Shown here piece by piece: positions 17,736 to 26,294 of a stretch of 64,000 bases of DNA. The stretch is taken from NCBI GenBank assembly GCA_016215705.1, contig JACRIR010000130.1:11485-75484 (forward strand), in the 5' to 3' direction. The number at the start of each line of letters is the position of its first letter. The first letter of the stretch is position 1. Below the pieces are notes generated by a model that ran no database searches, was not told the origin of the DNA, and was given only the letters and a program-made list of their open reading frames with translations. Origin of the DNA: Candidatus Poribacteria bacterium (lineage in GTDB: Bacteria; Abyssobacteria; SURF-5). The position numbers and the translations under genes are program-made.

Positions 17736-18728
17736 ATGGCGCAAATGCGATACCGTGAGGCTCTGCGAGACGCTCATGCCGAGGAAATGCGGCGCGACAA
17801 TCGGGTCTTTGTAATGGGCGAGGACATCGCGGTCTGGGGTGGTTCATTCAGAGTGACCGAGGGTCTGCTCGCAGAGTTCGGCGCGGAACGCGTCATCGAT
17901 ACTCCCATCTCGGAAGAAGTTATCGTTGGCGCCGGAATCGGAGCGGCTATGGCCGGTCTGAGGCCCATCGTCGAGCTCATGACTATCAACTTCTCGTTGC
18001 TCGCGATGGACCAAATCATCAACCATGCCGCCAAGCTCTACTACATGTCGGGCGGGCAGTTGCCGATTCCAATGGTCATTCGTGCTCCCCAAGGAGCAGG
18101 CCAACAACTGGGGGCTCAGCACTCGCAGAATCTTGAAGCCCATTTTGTGCACACGCCCGGTCTGAAAGTCGTGATACCCTCGACCGCCGCCGACGCCAAG
18201 GGTCTCCTGAAAACAAGCGTCCGCGATGACGACCCAATTATCTTTATCGAGCACGAAATTCTCTACGGCATGAAGGGCGACGTGCCCGACGACAATGACT
18301 TTACAATTCCGCTCGGTGTCGCCGATGTCAAGCGCGAAGGCAGCGATGTAACAATCGTTGCCTACTCGCGAATGGTTCACACGGTCCTCGAGGCAGCTTC
18401 ACAGTTAGAGAAAGAGGACGGCATTAGTGTCGAGCTGGTTGATCCGCGCACGCTTAAGCCGTTCGACATCGATACGGTCACGAAATCGGTTGAGAAAACC
18501 GGCCGTCTCGTTATCGTCGAGGAAGACTGCCGTACTTGCGGAGTCGGCGCCGAGATTGCCGCCTCGGTGGGCGAACGGGCGTTCTACAGCCTCGACGCTC
18601 CGATTCTGCGTGTCGCCGGCGCGGATGTCCCGATACCGTATTCAAGACATCTCGAGCAGAGCGCAATCCCTCAGACGCAGGACGTCGTTCACGCAGTCAA
18701 GAGAATCTTGGCGGGAAAGGCGCCCTGA
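17736..18728 (+). CDS. pdhB: Pyruvate dehydrogenase E1 component, beta subunit
   Basis: The transketolase-like beta subunit of E1; it forms a heterotetramer with PdhA. Conserved features: MGEDIAVWGGSFRVTEGL, DTPISEEVIVGAGIGAAM, RAPQGAGQQLGAQHSQ and the C-terminal VEEDCRTCGVGAEIAA segment. 330 aa, normal length. It is separated from pdhA by a REP-like palindrome that could affect mRNA stability. Probably co-transcribed with pdhA. Confidence 0.94.
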   Translation: MAQMRYREALRDAHAEEMRRDNRVFVMGEDIAVWGGSFRVTEGLLAEFGAERVIDTPISEEVIVGAGIGAAMAGLRPIVELMTINFSLLAMDQIINHAAKLYYMSGGQLPIPMVIRAPQGAGQQLGAQHSQNLEAHFVHTPGLKVVIPSTAADAKGLLKTSVRDDDPIIFIEHEILYGMKGDVPDDNDFTIPLGVADVKREGSDVTIVAYSRMVHTVLEAASQLEKEDGISVELVDPRTLKPFDIDTVTKSVEKTGRLVIVEEDCRTCGVGAEIAASVGERAFYSLDAPILRVAGADVPIPYSRHLEQSAIPQTQDVVHAVKRILAGKAP

Positions 18729-18741
18729 ATATGCCGGGAGA

Positions 18742-18886
18742 ATCCCCCCTGCCCCCCTTTGCAAAGGGGGAGCAGCCGACTCCCTTTGGTAAAGAAGGGA
18801 CAGGCGAGATTTGGCTCAATACCGCCTTTCGTAAAGGATCAACTAATCCCCCCTTTGCAAAGGGGGACAGGGGGGATTTGAAAGGA
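18742..18886. repeat. Two CCCCCCTTTGCAAAGGGGG palindromes between pdhB and osmC
   Basis: Near-identical hairpins at about 18745-18770 and 18848-18886, with a weaker related segment between them, fill the 166-bp gap. They belong to the family at 12588 and 14757. Confidence 0.65.
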
Positions 18887-18894
18887 AACCGTAC

Positions 18895-19326
18895 ATGTCC
18901 AATATAATCACCGTCCGCTACATCGAGAACCTCCAACACCAGGTAATCTCCTATCCTCACTCCTTTATCGTTGACGAACCGAGGGAAGAAGAAGGCGACG
19001 GCCTCGGGCCTAACCCCTACGATCTGCTGCTGAGCGCGCTCGGCGCATGTACCGCCATGACCATTATCATGTACGCCAACCGAAAGAAAATCCCTGTCGA
19101 AACCGTCAGCGTCGAGCTCGACCATCAGCGAATCTACCGCGAAGACTGCGCAGGCTGCACCGAAGAAGAAAAGCGCATGGAGAAGATCTCGCGCCGAATC
19201 ACAATCAGAGGCAATATCGGCGAGGAGCAAAAGAACAAGCTCTTGCAAATAGCGAAAAAGTGTCCGGTTCATAAAACAATCACATCAAAGCCAATGGTCG
19301 AGGATAGTATCGAGGTAATCACCTAA
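18895..19326 (+). CDS. OsmC/Ohr-family protein
   Basis: A small thiol-peroxidase-fold protein, 143 aa. The two redox cysteines expected in the family are C52 in LLLSALGACTAM and C123 in KKCPVHKT. An extra CAGC pair (residues 85-88), as seen in the YhfA-like branch, is present. OsmC proteins reduce organic hydroperoxides with lipoyl or dithiol reductants. Its place between pdhB and pdhC, which encodes the lipoyl protein, makes the lipoylated E2 a plausible electron donor, but that is inference. Confidence 0.85.
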   Translation: MSNIITVRYIENLQHQVISYPHSFIVDEPREEEGDGLGPNPYDLLLSALGACTAMTIIMYANRKKIPVETVSVELDHQRIYREDCAGCTEEEKRMEKISRRITIRGNIGEEQKNKLLQIAKKCPVHKTITSKPMVEDSIEVIT

Positions 19327-19359
19327 GTAGCCGGTTTCCCGAATCCTATGACGTATTTT

Positions 19360-19388
19360 GTAGGGGCGACCCGCCGGGTCGCCCTTAC
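19360..19388. repeat. GTAGGGGC-family palindrome
   Basis: A near-perfect inverted repeat starting GTAGGGGCGACCC and ending with its complement (one mismatch). Related copies are at 43266, 46047, 51698-51850 and 52564, and inside pdhC at 19829. The rest of the 217-bp gap holds an inverted pair of the CGCAAAG family (19447-19468 and 19490-19510). Confidence 0.7.
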
Positions 19389-19543
19389 GCAAGGTTACAT
19401 GGATACGCTATCGTATTTGTGAAGATGAGTGTTAAGGCTCCCTTTTACCGCAAAGGCGCAAAGGGCGCATGGGAAAACAATTGTGCTTGCTTTGCGAACT
19501 TTGCGTCTTTCCAGTGAGAATCTATCGTTAAAGGAGATTCGAC

Positions 19544-21121
19544 ATGGCTGCTGAAGTCGTCATGCCAAAACTTAGCGATACAATGGAAGAGGGTCGCATC
19601 ATCAAATGGCTGAAAAAGGTGGGCGACTCCGTCAGGGAAGGCGAACCCTTGCTCGACGTCGAGACCGATAAGGCCGACATCGAGGTCGAGGCATTTGATA
19701 CGGGTATCCTGCTCGAGATAACCGTCGAAGAGGGCGAAACAATAAAGGTCGGCGAGAAGATCGGACTGATAGGCGCTCCGGAAGAAGCGGAAAAAGTTGA
19801 GAAACCCGCAGCAGAAGAAAAGAAACTTGTAGGGGCGCGATTCATCGCGCCCGATTCGAAAGAAAGAATCGAGAAGCCCCCCTTGGAGGAAAAACGACCG
19901 GAAGCAACGGGGGAACCTGAAAAGCGGGAGAAACTGGAGACTAAAGCAGAGCCGAGAGAAGAAAGAGGAGAAATAGGGAGAAAGCCGAAAGAAGTCGAAG
20001 AGGCAAGAAAGGCCGACAGGGAAAAGGAAGCGCAGCCGCGCAGAGAGCCTGAAGTAAGCATCCACATGGAAAAACAGGAAGCCATCGAGAAGTTTGTTGC
20101 GCGCCGCTCCCCCGGCAAAGTGGCGGCCTCGCCACTCGCGAAGGAACTCGCGCAGGGACACGGAATCGACCTGACCGCCGTCACGGGCACCGGCCCTCAC
20201 GGTGAGATTGTGCGGCGTGATGTCGAAAAGATCGTTTCGGAGAGAGAAGCCGCGAGAAAACCGGAGGCGAAAGCGGCAAGACCTGAAAGAACGCCTGAAC
20301 TCAAGGCGACTCCGTTGGCAGTTGTTCTCGCTGAAAAAGAGGGCGTCGACCTCGACGAGATAAAAGGAACCGGGATCGGCGGCAGAATTCGCGAGATCGA
20401 TGTGAAAGCATATGTCGCGCGACGCTGCGAACTAAGGGGAGAGGAGTTCCATGAGCTAAGCCTCATGCGAAAAACAATCGCGCGGCGCATGACCGAGAGC
20501 AAACAGAACATTCCGCATTTCTATCTCGTGATGCCGATCTATATGGGCGCGGCGCTGCGATTCCGCAAGCAATTGAATGAGGGCAAAGATGAGAATCAAA
20601 AGATAAGCGTGAACGACATAATCGTCAAAGCGGCCGCTATCGCTCTCGAACGGACTCCGGAGGTCAACTCGACGTTCAGCGATGACAAAATAAAGATCAA
20701 CAAAAGCATCAACGTCGGCGTCGCGACTGCGACACCCGACGGGCTCGTCGTGCCGGTTATTCTCGACGCCAACAAGAAATCTGTCGGCGAAATCGCAATC
20801 GAGGCAAGGGACAAGATCGAGCGCGCCAAGAAACGAAAGCTCAAGCCCGACGAATACTCGAACGCCACCTTCACCGTCTCCAACCTCGGCATGTTCGGCA
20901 TCGAGCAGTTCTCCGCAATCATCGACCCGGGTCAGAGCGCGATTCTGGCTGTCGGCGCTGTTGCGAACGAGCCGGTCGTCTTGGATGGCAGAATCGAGAC
21001 GAGGCAAATGATGCGCGTAACTCTCTCATGCGACCACCGCGCAATCGACGGCTACATCGGCGCTCAATATCTCGTCAAACTCAAATTGATCCTCGAAAAA
21101 CCGGAGAGAATCATCCTGTGA
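19544..21121 (+). CDS. pdhC: Pyruvate dehydrogenase E2 (dihydrolipoamide acetyltransferase)
   Basis: The core of the complex, carrying acetyl groups on lipoyl-lysine. An N-terminal lipoyl domain (1-78) has the lipoylation site K43 in ETDKADIEVEA. A long charged Glu/Lys/Arg linker (80-180) follows. Two peripheral-subunit-binding domains come next: about 188-230 (VAASPLAKELA...GTGPHGEI) and about 263-300 (ATPLAVVLAEKEGVDL...GTGIGGRI). The catalytic domain (300-525) ends with CDHRAIDG. Two such binding domains after a single lipoyl domain is uncommon. The linker residues 96-104 come from a GTAGGGGC palindrome. E3 must be encoded elsewhere. Confidence 0.93.
   Translation: MAAEVVMPKLSDTMEEGRIIKWLKKVGDSVREGEPLLDVETDKADIEVEAFDTGILLEITVEEGETIKVGEKIGLIGAPEEAEKVEKPAAEEKKLVGARFIAPDSKERIEKPPLEEKRPEATGEPEKREKLETKAEPREERGEIGRKPKEVEEARKADREKEAQPRREPEVSIHMEKQEAIEKFVARRSPGKVAASPLAKELAQGHGIDLTAVTGTGPHGEIVRRDVEKIVSEREAARKPEAKAARPERTPELKATPLAVVLAEKEGVDLDEIKGTGIGGRIREIDVKAYVARRCELRGEEFHELSLMRKTIARRMTESKQNIPHFYLVMPIYMGAALRFRKQLNEGKDENQKISVNDIIVKAAAIALERTPEVNSTFSDDKIKINKSINVGVATATPDGLVVPVILDANKKSVGEIAIEARDKIERAKKRKLKPDEYSNATFTVSNLGMFGIEQFSAIIDPGQSAILAVGAVANEPVVLDGRIETRQMMRVTLSCDHRAIDGYIGAQYLVKLKLILEKPERIIL
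19829..19853. repeat. GTAGGGGC-family palindrome inside the pdhC linker
   Basis: GTAGGGGCGCGA (19829-19840), TTCA loop, TCGCGCCC (19845-19852). The 8-bp stem is the same as in the intergenic copy at 51782-51801. It is read in frame as VGARFIAPD within the flexible linker. Confidence 0.75.
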
Positions 21122-21531
21122 GGAAACTATACGCCGGCACATGTAAACCGCAAATGCGCAAAGTGCGCAAAGAGAAGGAGAAATTTTGGATCACAAATGG
21201 GGAGATGGAATCTCACGAATGAGAAGGCGAAATCCAGAAAGTGGATGTCATTCTGAGCGAAGCGAAGAATCTCGATTTAGAGTCCATGGATTTCATTGCG
21301 CTGCATAGCCTCGACCAAAATCTCTTTGGAACACAAATGCCGCGAATCGCGCCTTTGCTAATCCGGCCTAAAGCCGTCAATAGCGCCGTCGAAGCTCCTC
21401 CGCCCGACACCGAGCCTTGCATGCTTCCACGGTTATGCGGCTTGATTTTTTCTGTTCAATGCAGTTAAATTATACGTAAATGTTCAGAAGCGTGAAGCTT
21501 TCTCTTTTGGACGGCAAAAGGACTTGACAAA
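21122..21531. other. Intergenic region upstream of the DGR target gene
   Basis: No gene is seen in these 410 bases. They hold a CGCAAAG-family repeat (about 21149-21178), a full 28-bp TTCTGAGCGAAGCGAAGAAT repeat (21247-21274) and a candidate promoter at 21442-21470. Composition shifts to A+T-richer towards the target gene. Confidence 0.6.
21442..21470 (+). promoter_or_regulatory. Candidate promoter of the DGR target gene
   Basis: TTGATT (21442-21447) and TTAAAT (21465-21470), 17 bp apart, followed by TATACG. This is the best sigma-70-like match in the region, but it is weak. Confidence 0.35.
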
Positions 21532-24500
21532 ATGAGCAAAATCACATGGCTGCATCTGTCTGATTTCCATTTCCGGACAGAAGTGAACCCCAACACAAGC
21601 AAGGTTGAGGATTTCAACAGCGAAATTGTCCTTTCGAGTCTGCTTGATGACATCAAGACCTATCCAGCCGAGAATGGGTTCAAGATCGACTTCATAATTA
21701 TCACGGGCGATATCGCTTTTTCCGGACAGCAACACGAATATCGCAAAGCAGAGGAATTTTTGGATGAACTGCTCGGTGCTCTCAAACTCGGAAAGGACCG
21801 TCTTTTTGTCGTGCCGGGCAATCATGATATCGATAGAAGCAAGATCAAGAATTTCCTGAAACCCACTTTGGACAGCGTTGATAATATCAACGGTTTCTTA
21901 ATGGATAGTGAGGCGAAGGCCTTTGTATTTGGAAAGCTTCATTGCTACAAGGACTTTGTAAATAGATATTTAAAAAAGAACCTGAAATTTGACCATGAAA
22001 ACAACTATTTCTGGACGAAGATTCTATCGGTTCGGGGAACAAAGGTCGGGATACTTGGCTTGAACTCGGCATGGAATTCTTGTGGAGACAAAGACGAACG
22101 ACAACTTCTGATTGGCGAAAAGCAAGTGGCCGATGCGCTGAAGCAGGCAGAAGACGCAGATTTGAGAATCGCGGCGTTTCATCATCCTTTTGATTGGCTG
22201 AGAACCGATGACAGGAAGGTGGTTAAGCGGGACCTGGCCGAGAAATGCCATTTTGTCTTGCACGGACACCTGCATGAACCCGACTATAGTCAGGAAATTA
22301 TGGCGGATTCTCGTCTAGTGGTGACCATTCCCGCCGGCGCGTGCTATGACAAACGCCCGTATAGGAATTCATACAACTATGTGAACTTCGACACAGATGC
22401 AAGAAAGGGACAGCTTCGTCTGAGAGCTTATTGTGATAAGTTGAAAGGCTGGGTGGCAGACAACGAAGTATCGAAGAACGCCGAGGATGGTATATGCAAC
22501 ATTGACTTCAACATACGGACAATCAAAGAGCGACATACGCCCCGAAAGCGAGGGAAGCTCGCCGTCTCCTTGGAAATCCCTACCCAATACAGAAACTGGG
22601 TCGACACTCAGTGCGAGATACTGGATATCAAGAAACTGGTGGAAAGCAGAGACACGAAGTTAATCAACCTGGAACTTCCGCAGATATTCATACCGCTTTA
22701 CACAAGCTCCCCTATTGGCAAAAGAAGGGGTAGAAGGCCTCGCCTTGACACCGACGAACAACGAGAACCAGTCGATATTGAGAAACTGGTGACTTCAAGT
22801 GATTACCTGATCATAAGGGGCCAGGCGGGTTCGGGCAAAACGACACTTATGAAGCATATGGCTTACTCCATTATTCACGGGGGCGGCAAGTATGGACTCA
22901 CCGGCTATTTGCCGATTCTGATATTCTTGAGAGACCTGCCCAAATCCGTTACGCAGAACACAGGATCGGTTCCGGGTATGGACGCAGCGGAGAAGATTCT
23001 GACTGAGTACTTTCGAAGTAAGTGTAAGTGCGAAGCACTGAGCATCGAGTTGATCGAGGCGTTTTGTCGCGAAGGCAAAGCCATATTCCTTGTTGACGGT
23101 CTCGATGAAGTCCAGCCGAAGCTTCGGGAATTCATCACTGATTCTCTGGCGGATTTCCGAAGCCCATTCAACGCCACAACGAGTAAGATGGTCTTCTCAG
23201 GCAGACCGCACGGTATTGATGAGGCGGTTAACAGCAAGTTCCCAGGCAAGTGTGTGGATATTAACTCGCTGAATGCGGAGCAGGTGAGAGATTTCATCGA
23301 AAAATGGCTCAGGTGGGACAAGGAGTTGAAAGACAGGGCAAAGACTCCGGAAGACATGTTCGGCGAAATATACGGCCATCAAAGCGCTGAAGAGTTGATA
23401 AGCACGCCCCTTATGTTGACTGCCGCCTGTATTCTCTACCATTACGATAGGAAGCTGCCGGAACAGAGGGCCGAATTGTACGAGAGAATTATCAACAACC
23501 TGATATACAAGCGTTTTGAAAATCCCGTTGAAGCGCTGGACCTGTTGATGAACATAGCCTATAGGACTCATAGCGATAAGAAAAAAGGGTTCAGCAGGAG
23601 ATTTGCGCTCGACCTCATGACGCCCGAACGTCAGAAGAGAAACGACGAAACTGAACGGCAATATGATATAAGAGTAGGTGCGGAGTTTGCTCACATTGAG
23701 CAAGACTGCGGATTGCTCAGGCTCGATAAGGGAGAATACAGCTTCTGGCACTTGAGCTTTCAAGAGTTCCTGGCCGCGAGAGAGATAGCCACCCACAAGC
23801 GGGACTTCACAGGGGCCATTCAAGAATACTGGGACGATGATTGGTTCAACGAAACGCTTCGTTTGTTTATCGGTCATTTGAGCAACACGCATCCGGCCGA
23901 GGCCAACGGCATAGTGGAAGACCAACTGAGAAAAGAAGATCGATCACCTTTCAGGCATTGGCGGCAGGCGGCCAAATCGTTGCTCGATATCTACCCCGCC
24001 ATGAGATACAAGCAAGTCGTCGCTAAGGCCCAAGAGTGCTTGTCGAACATAATCAAGAAAGCAGAAGACCCGAAGGTCCTGGCCGACGCCGGTGAAACGC
24101 TCGGCTGGCTGGGAGATACACGGAATCTGAAGGAGTTTGTGGAAATTCAAGGGGGCCAATACGAGTTGGAGGGACTAGGTAAAACAACTATTAAACCGTT
24201 TGAGATGGCCAAATATCCAGTAACCAATCAGTGGTATGAAGAGTTTATCAAGGCAAATGGATATAAGGAAAAGGAGTTCTGGACACCGAAAGGATGGGAA
24301 TGGCTGAACGAGGGGGAATGCCAGGAGCCTTTCTACTGGCATGATCGAGCCTGGAAATGCCCGAACTCGCCGGTTGTCGGTGTCAGTTGGTATGAAGCGG
24401 AAGCTTTCTGTCGCTGGCTCACTGCAAGAAAGGATGGTTGCTCATACAGGCTGCCGACGGAACAGGAATGGCAGGCGGCCGCAGCCGGTAAAGAAGGGCG

Positions 24501-24801
24501 GGAGTATCCGTGGAAGGGCCGTTGGCGTAAGAATTGCTGCAATACAGATGAGTCCGGTATCGGCAAGACGTCAGCGGTCGGGATTTTTGCCAAAGGCACA
24601 ACGCCGGAAGGTGTGGCCGATTTAGCCGGAAATGTTTGGGAGTGGACCGATAGTTGGTATGATAAGGACAAGGACGCAAAGGTGCTGCGGGGCGGCTCGT
24701 GGGGCGACGGCCGTATCTTTGCCCGGTGTGCGTTCCGTAACTGGTTCAACAGGGCCAACCGGAACTACGTCGTGGGTTTCCGCTGTGCTAGGATCAAATA
24801 A
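21532..24801 (+). CDS. DGR-diversified calcineurin-like phosphoesterase - NACHT NTPase - FGE-sulfatase protein
   Basis: A 1089-aa three-part protein. (1) Residues 4-300 are a calcineurin-like metallophosphoesterase: D11-x-H13 (SDFHF), GD at 59-60, GNHD at 96-99, HH at 217-218 and GHLH at 245-248. (2) Residues about 420-600 are a NACHT-type P-loop NTPase: Walker A GQAGSGKTT (430-438) and Walker B FLVDGLDEVQ (519-528), followed by helical STAND-like sequence to about 860. (3) Residues about 872-1089 are an FGE-sulfatase (formylglycine-generating-enzyme-like, C-type-lectin fold) domain, with PVTNQWYEEF, GVSWYEAEAFCRWL, YRLPTEQEWQ and GNVWEWT. Its last 40 residues are the DGR variable region. By family knowledge the last domain is a ligand-binding display surface here, not an enzyme. 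The role is probably a sensor-switch-effector in signalling or defence. No signal peptide, so cytoplasmic. Less GC-rich than its neighbours. Confidence 0.93.
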   Translation: MSKITWLHLSDFHFRTEVNPNTSKVEDFNSEIVLSSLLDDIKTYPAENGFKIDFIIITGDIAFSGQQHEYRKAEEFLDELLGALKLGKDRLFVVPGNHDIDRSKIKNFLKPTLDSVDNINGFLMDSEAKAFVFGKLHCYKDFVNRYLKKNLKFDHENNYFWTKILSVRGTKVGILGLNSAWNSCGDKDERQLLIGEKQVADALKQAEDADLRIAAFHHPFDWLRTDDRKVVKRDLAEKCHFVLHGHLHEPDYSQEIMADSRLVVTIPAGACYDKRPYRNSYNYVNFDTDARKGQLRLRAYCDKLKGWVADNEVSKNAEDGICNIDFNIRTIKERHTPRKRGKLAVSLEIPTQYRNWVDTQCEILDIKKLVESRDTKLINLELPQIFIPLYTSSPIGKRRGRRPRLDTDEQREPVDIEKLVTSSDYLIIRGQAGSGKTTLMKHMAYSIIHGGGKYGLTGYLPILIFLRDLPKSVTQNTGSVPGMDAAEKILTEYFRSKCKCEALSIELIEAFCREGKAIFLVDGLDEVQPKLREFITDSLADFRSPFNATTSKMVFSGRPHGIDEAVNSKFPGKCVDINSLNAEQVRDFIEKWLRWDKELKDRAKTPEDMFGEIYGHQSAEELISTPLMLTAACILYHYDRKLPEQRAELYERIINNLIYKRFENPVEALDLLMNIAYRTHSDKKKGFSRRFALDLMTPERQKRNDETERQYDIRVGAEFAHIEQDCGLLRLDKGEYSFWHLSFQEFLAAREIATHKRDFTGAIQEYWDDDWFNETLRLFIGHLSNTHPAEANGIVEDQLRKEDRSPFRHWRQAAKSLLDIYPAMRYKQVVAKAQECLSNIIKKAEDPKVLADAGETLGWLGDTRNLKEFVEIQGGQYELEGLGKTTIKPFEMAKYPVTNQWYEEFIKANGYKEKEFWTPKGWEWLNEGECQEPFYWHDRAWKCPNSPVVGVSWYEAEAFCRWLTARKDGCSYRLPTEQEWQAAAAGKEGREYPWKGRWRKNCCNTDESGIGKTSAVGIFAKGTTPEGVADLAGNVWEWTDSWYDKDKDAKVLRGGSWGDGRIFARCAFRNWFNRANRNYVVGFRCARIK
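24680..24793 (+). repeat. DGR variable repeat (VR)
   Basis: 114 bp at the 3' end of the target gene, aligned without gaps to the template repeat at 26258-26371. There are 18 mismatches, all between 24703 and 24770, and every one is opposite a template A. The first 23 and last 23 bases are identical to the template. The mismatches change 11 codons between residues 1058 and 1080 (G1058, D1059, G1060, I1062, F1063, F1068, W1071, F1072, A1075, Y1079, V1080). The identical 3' segment is where the initiation-of-mutagenic-homology element should lie. Confidence 0.97.
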
Positions 24802-24834
24802 TTACGCTTTGCCCTTTTACGCTTTTACCCTTTG

Positions 24835-24851
24835 GGCCGCCGAAGGCGGCC
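24835..24851. other. GC-rich hairpin downstream of the VR
   Basis: GGCCGCC, GAA loop, GGCGGCC: a perfect 7-bp stem 42 bases after the VR and 14 bases before the avd start. DGRs often have a DNA hairpin or cruciform just after the VR that promotes target recognition. The distance here is longer than in the phage BPP-1 example, so the role is uncertain. Confidence 0.5.
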
Positions 24852-24864
24852 GAATTCTCAGAAT

Positions 24865-25203
24865 ATGCCACAAGAAGTAGACGCCATCACCAGGTTGTAT
24901 GATTATGTGCTCTGGCTTATACCCAAGCTCGAGAAGTTTCCTCGGAGCCAGAAGTTCTTGCTGGCCGACCGAATGGAGAATCTGCTGCTGGATATTCTTG
25001 ATCTCCTGATTGAAGCTGCCTATTCCCGCGAGAAATCGGCTTCTTTGAAGGCGGCGAATTTGAAGCTGGAGCAAATGCGATACCTGATAAGGCTTTCGAA
25101 GGACTTGAAGCTAATCGACCTGAAGAGTTATGAATTCTCTGCTCGCGCCATTAATGCCGTCGGGGTTTCCATCGGTGGCTGGCTCAAATACAGCGAACAG
25201 TGA
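24865..25203 (+). CDS. avd: DGR accessory variability determinant (Avd), four-helix-bundle protein
   Basis: A 112-aa, almost wholly helical protein (YDYVLWLIPKLEKFPRSQKF start, KLEQMRYLIRLSKDLKLI third helix, then INAVGVSIGGWLKY). This is the bAvd / 23S-rRNA-intervening-sequence four-helix pattern. Avd forms a basic pentamer that binds the reverse transcriptase and the template RNA and is needed for mutagenic retrohoming. ATG 24865 is chosen; a TTG at 24832 would place the hairpin inside the gene. The stop overlaps the RT start by 4 bp, so the two are translationally coupled. Confidence 0.92.
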   Translation: MPQEVDAITRLYDYVLWLIPKLEKFPRSQKFLLADRMENLLLDILDLLIEAAYSREKSASLKAANLKLEQMRYLIRLSKDLKLIDLKSYEFSARAINAVGVSIGGWLKYSEQ

Positions 25204-26294
25204 AAACGCACAAAAATCTATACAGCGGAATCACCTCCTTTGATAACCTGCTTTTGGCGGCAAGGAAAGCGCAAAGGGGCAAGAGATTCAAAGAGTCTAC
25301 TGCGGTTTTCAATCTGAATCTCGAAAGAGAGCTTTTGTGTATCCAGAAGGAACTGCAGGAGATGACCTACCGGCATGGCGGGTATCAAGATTTCTACGTC
25401 TACGATCCGAAACGGAGGCTGATCAGCGCGGCTCCATACCGGGATCGGATTGTGCATCATGCCCTTTGCAACGTCATAGAACCGATATTTGATCGCATCT
25501 TTATTTACGACACTTACGCCTGTCGAAAACGAAAAGGTGTCCATGCAGCCGTCGATAGATATAACGAATATGCCCGCAAGTACACATATGTGCTGAAATG
25601 CGATATTCGGAAATATTTTCAGAGTGTTGATCACGAGATACTTCTGGAAATGATCTCCCGAAAGATTGCATGCCCACAAACAATGTGGTTGATCACGAAA
25701 ATCATCGCTTCCCGGGACGATAAGAGCCATGTCTCATACTTCGAGAATGATACCCTTTTCACTCCATTCGAGCGGAAAAGAGGAATCCCGATCGGGAATC
25801 TCACCAGCCAATTTTTTGCCAACGTGTATTTGAATGGTTTTGATCATTTCGTAAAGGAGATTCTTGGACAGCCGTACATTCGCTATGTTGACGATTTCGT
25901 TGTGTTCGGGAATTCAAAAGGACGACTGCATGAAGTCAACGAAAAAATACAGGCTTATCTTTCCTCGTTGCGCTTGAACATCCACGAGCGAAAATGCCGG
26001 ATATACAGAGTAAAGGACGGTATTACGTTTCTCGGCTATCGTATTTTCCCAACCCATCGGTTACTCAAGAAAGACAACGTGCTGAGGATGCGGCGAAGGT
26101 TGAAGAAACTCAGCCGTAAATACAGCTCGGGCATGGTTTCGCTTCCGGCAATCAAGCTGAGGATACAAAGTTGGATTGGCCATGCCGGTCATGCCGACAC
26201 ATTTCGGTTGAGAGCAAGAATGCTTGCGGATGCAGTCTTTCAAAGGGGTGAGACCAGAGGTGCTGCGGGGCGGCTCGTGGAACAACAACCGTAA
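25200..26294 (+). CDS. DGR reverse transcriptase
   Basis: A 364-aa RT of the DGR clade. D135 in KCDIRKYF is the first catalytic Asp, and Y229-V-D-D232 (IRYVDDF) is the active-site motif. [18 protein letters not shown] (195-212) has the IGxxxSQ motif that distinguishes DGR enzymes from group II intron and retroviral RTs and is linked to their adenine-specific infidelity. There is no maturase or endonuclease domain. It starts at GTG 25200, overlapping avd. The last 37 bases of the gene lie inside the template repeat, so its C terminus (RLVEQQP) is encoded by the template in another frame. Confidence 0.97.
   Translation: MKTHKNLYSGITSFDNLLLAARKAQRGKRFKESTAVFNLNLERELLCIQKELQEMTYRHGGYQDFYVYDPKRRLISAAPYRDRIVHHALCNVIEPIFDRIFIYDTYACRKRKGVHAAVDRYNEYARKYTYVLKCDIRKYFQSVDHEILLEMISRKIACPQTMWLITKIIASRDDKSHVSYFENDTLFTPFERKRGIPIGNLTSQFFANVYLNGFDHFVKEILGQPYIRYVDDFVVFGNSKGRLHEVNEKIQAYLSSLRLNIHERKCRIYRVKDGITFLGYRIFPTHRLLKKDNVLRMRRRLKKLSRKYSSGMVSLPAIKLRIQSWIGHAGHADTFRLRARMLADAVFQRGETRGAAGRLVEQQP

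Noticed and set aside
24127-24801. FGE-sulfatase domain as an active formylglycine-generating enzyme
   Set aside because: It is fused to NACHT and its C terminus is the DGR variable region, so it is a lectin-fold display domain. No sulfatase gene is near.
25200-26294. Reverse transcriptase as a group II intron or retron enzyme
   Set aside because: There is no maturase or endonuclease domain and no intron or msr/msd structure. The IGxxxSQ motif, adjacent avd and TR/VR pair identify a DGR.
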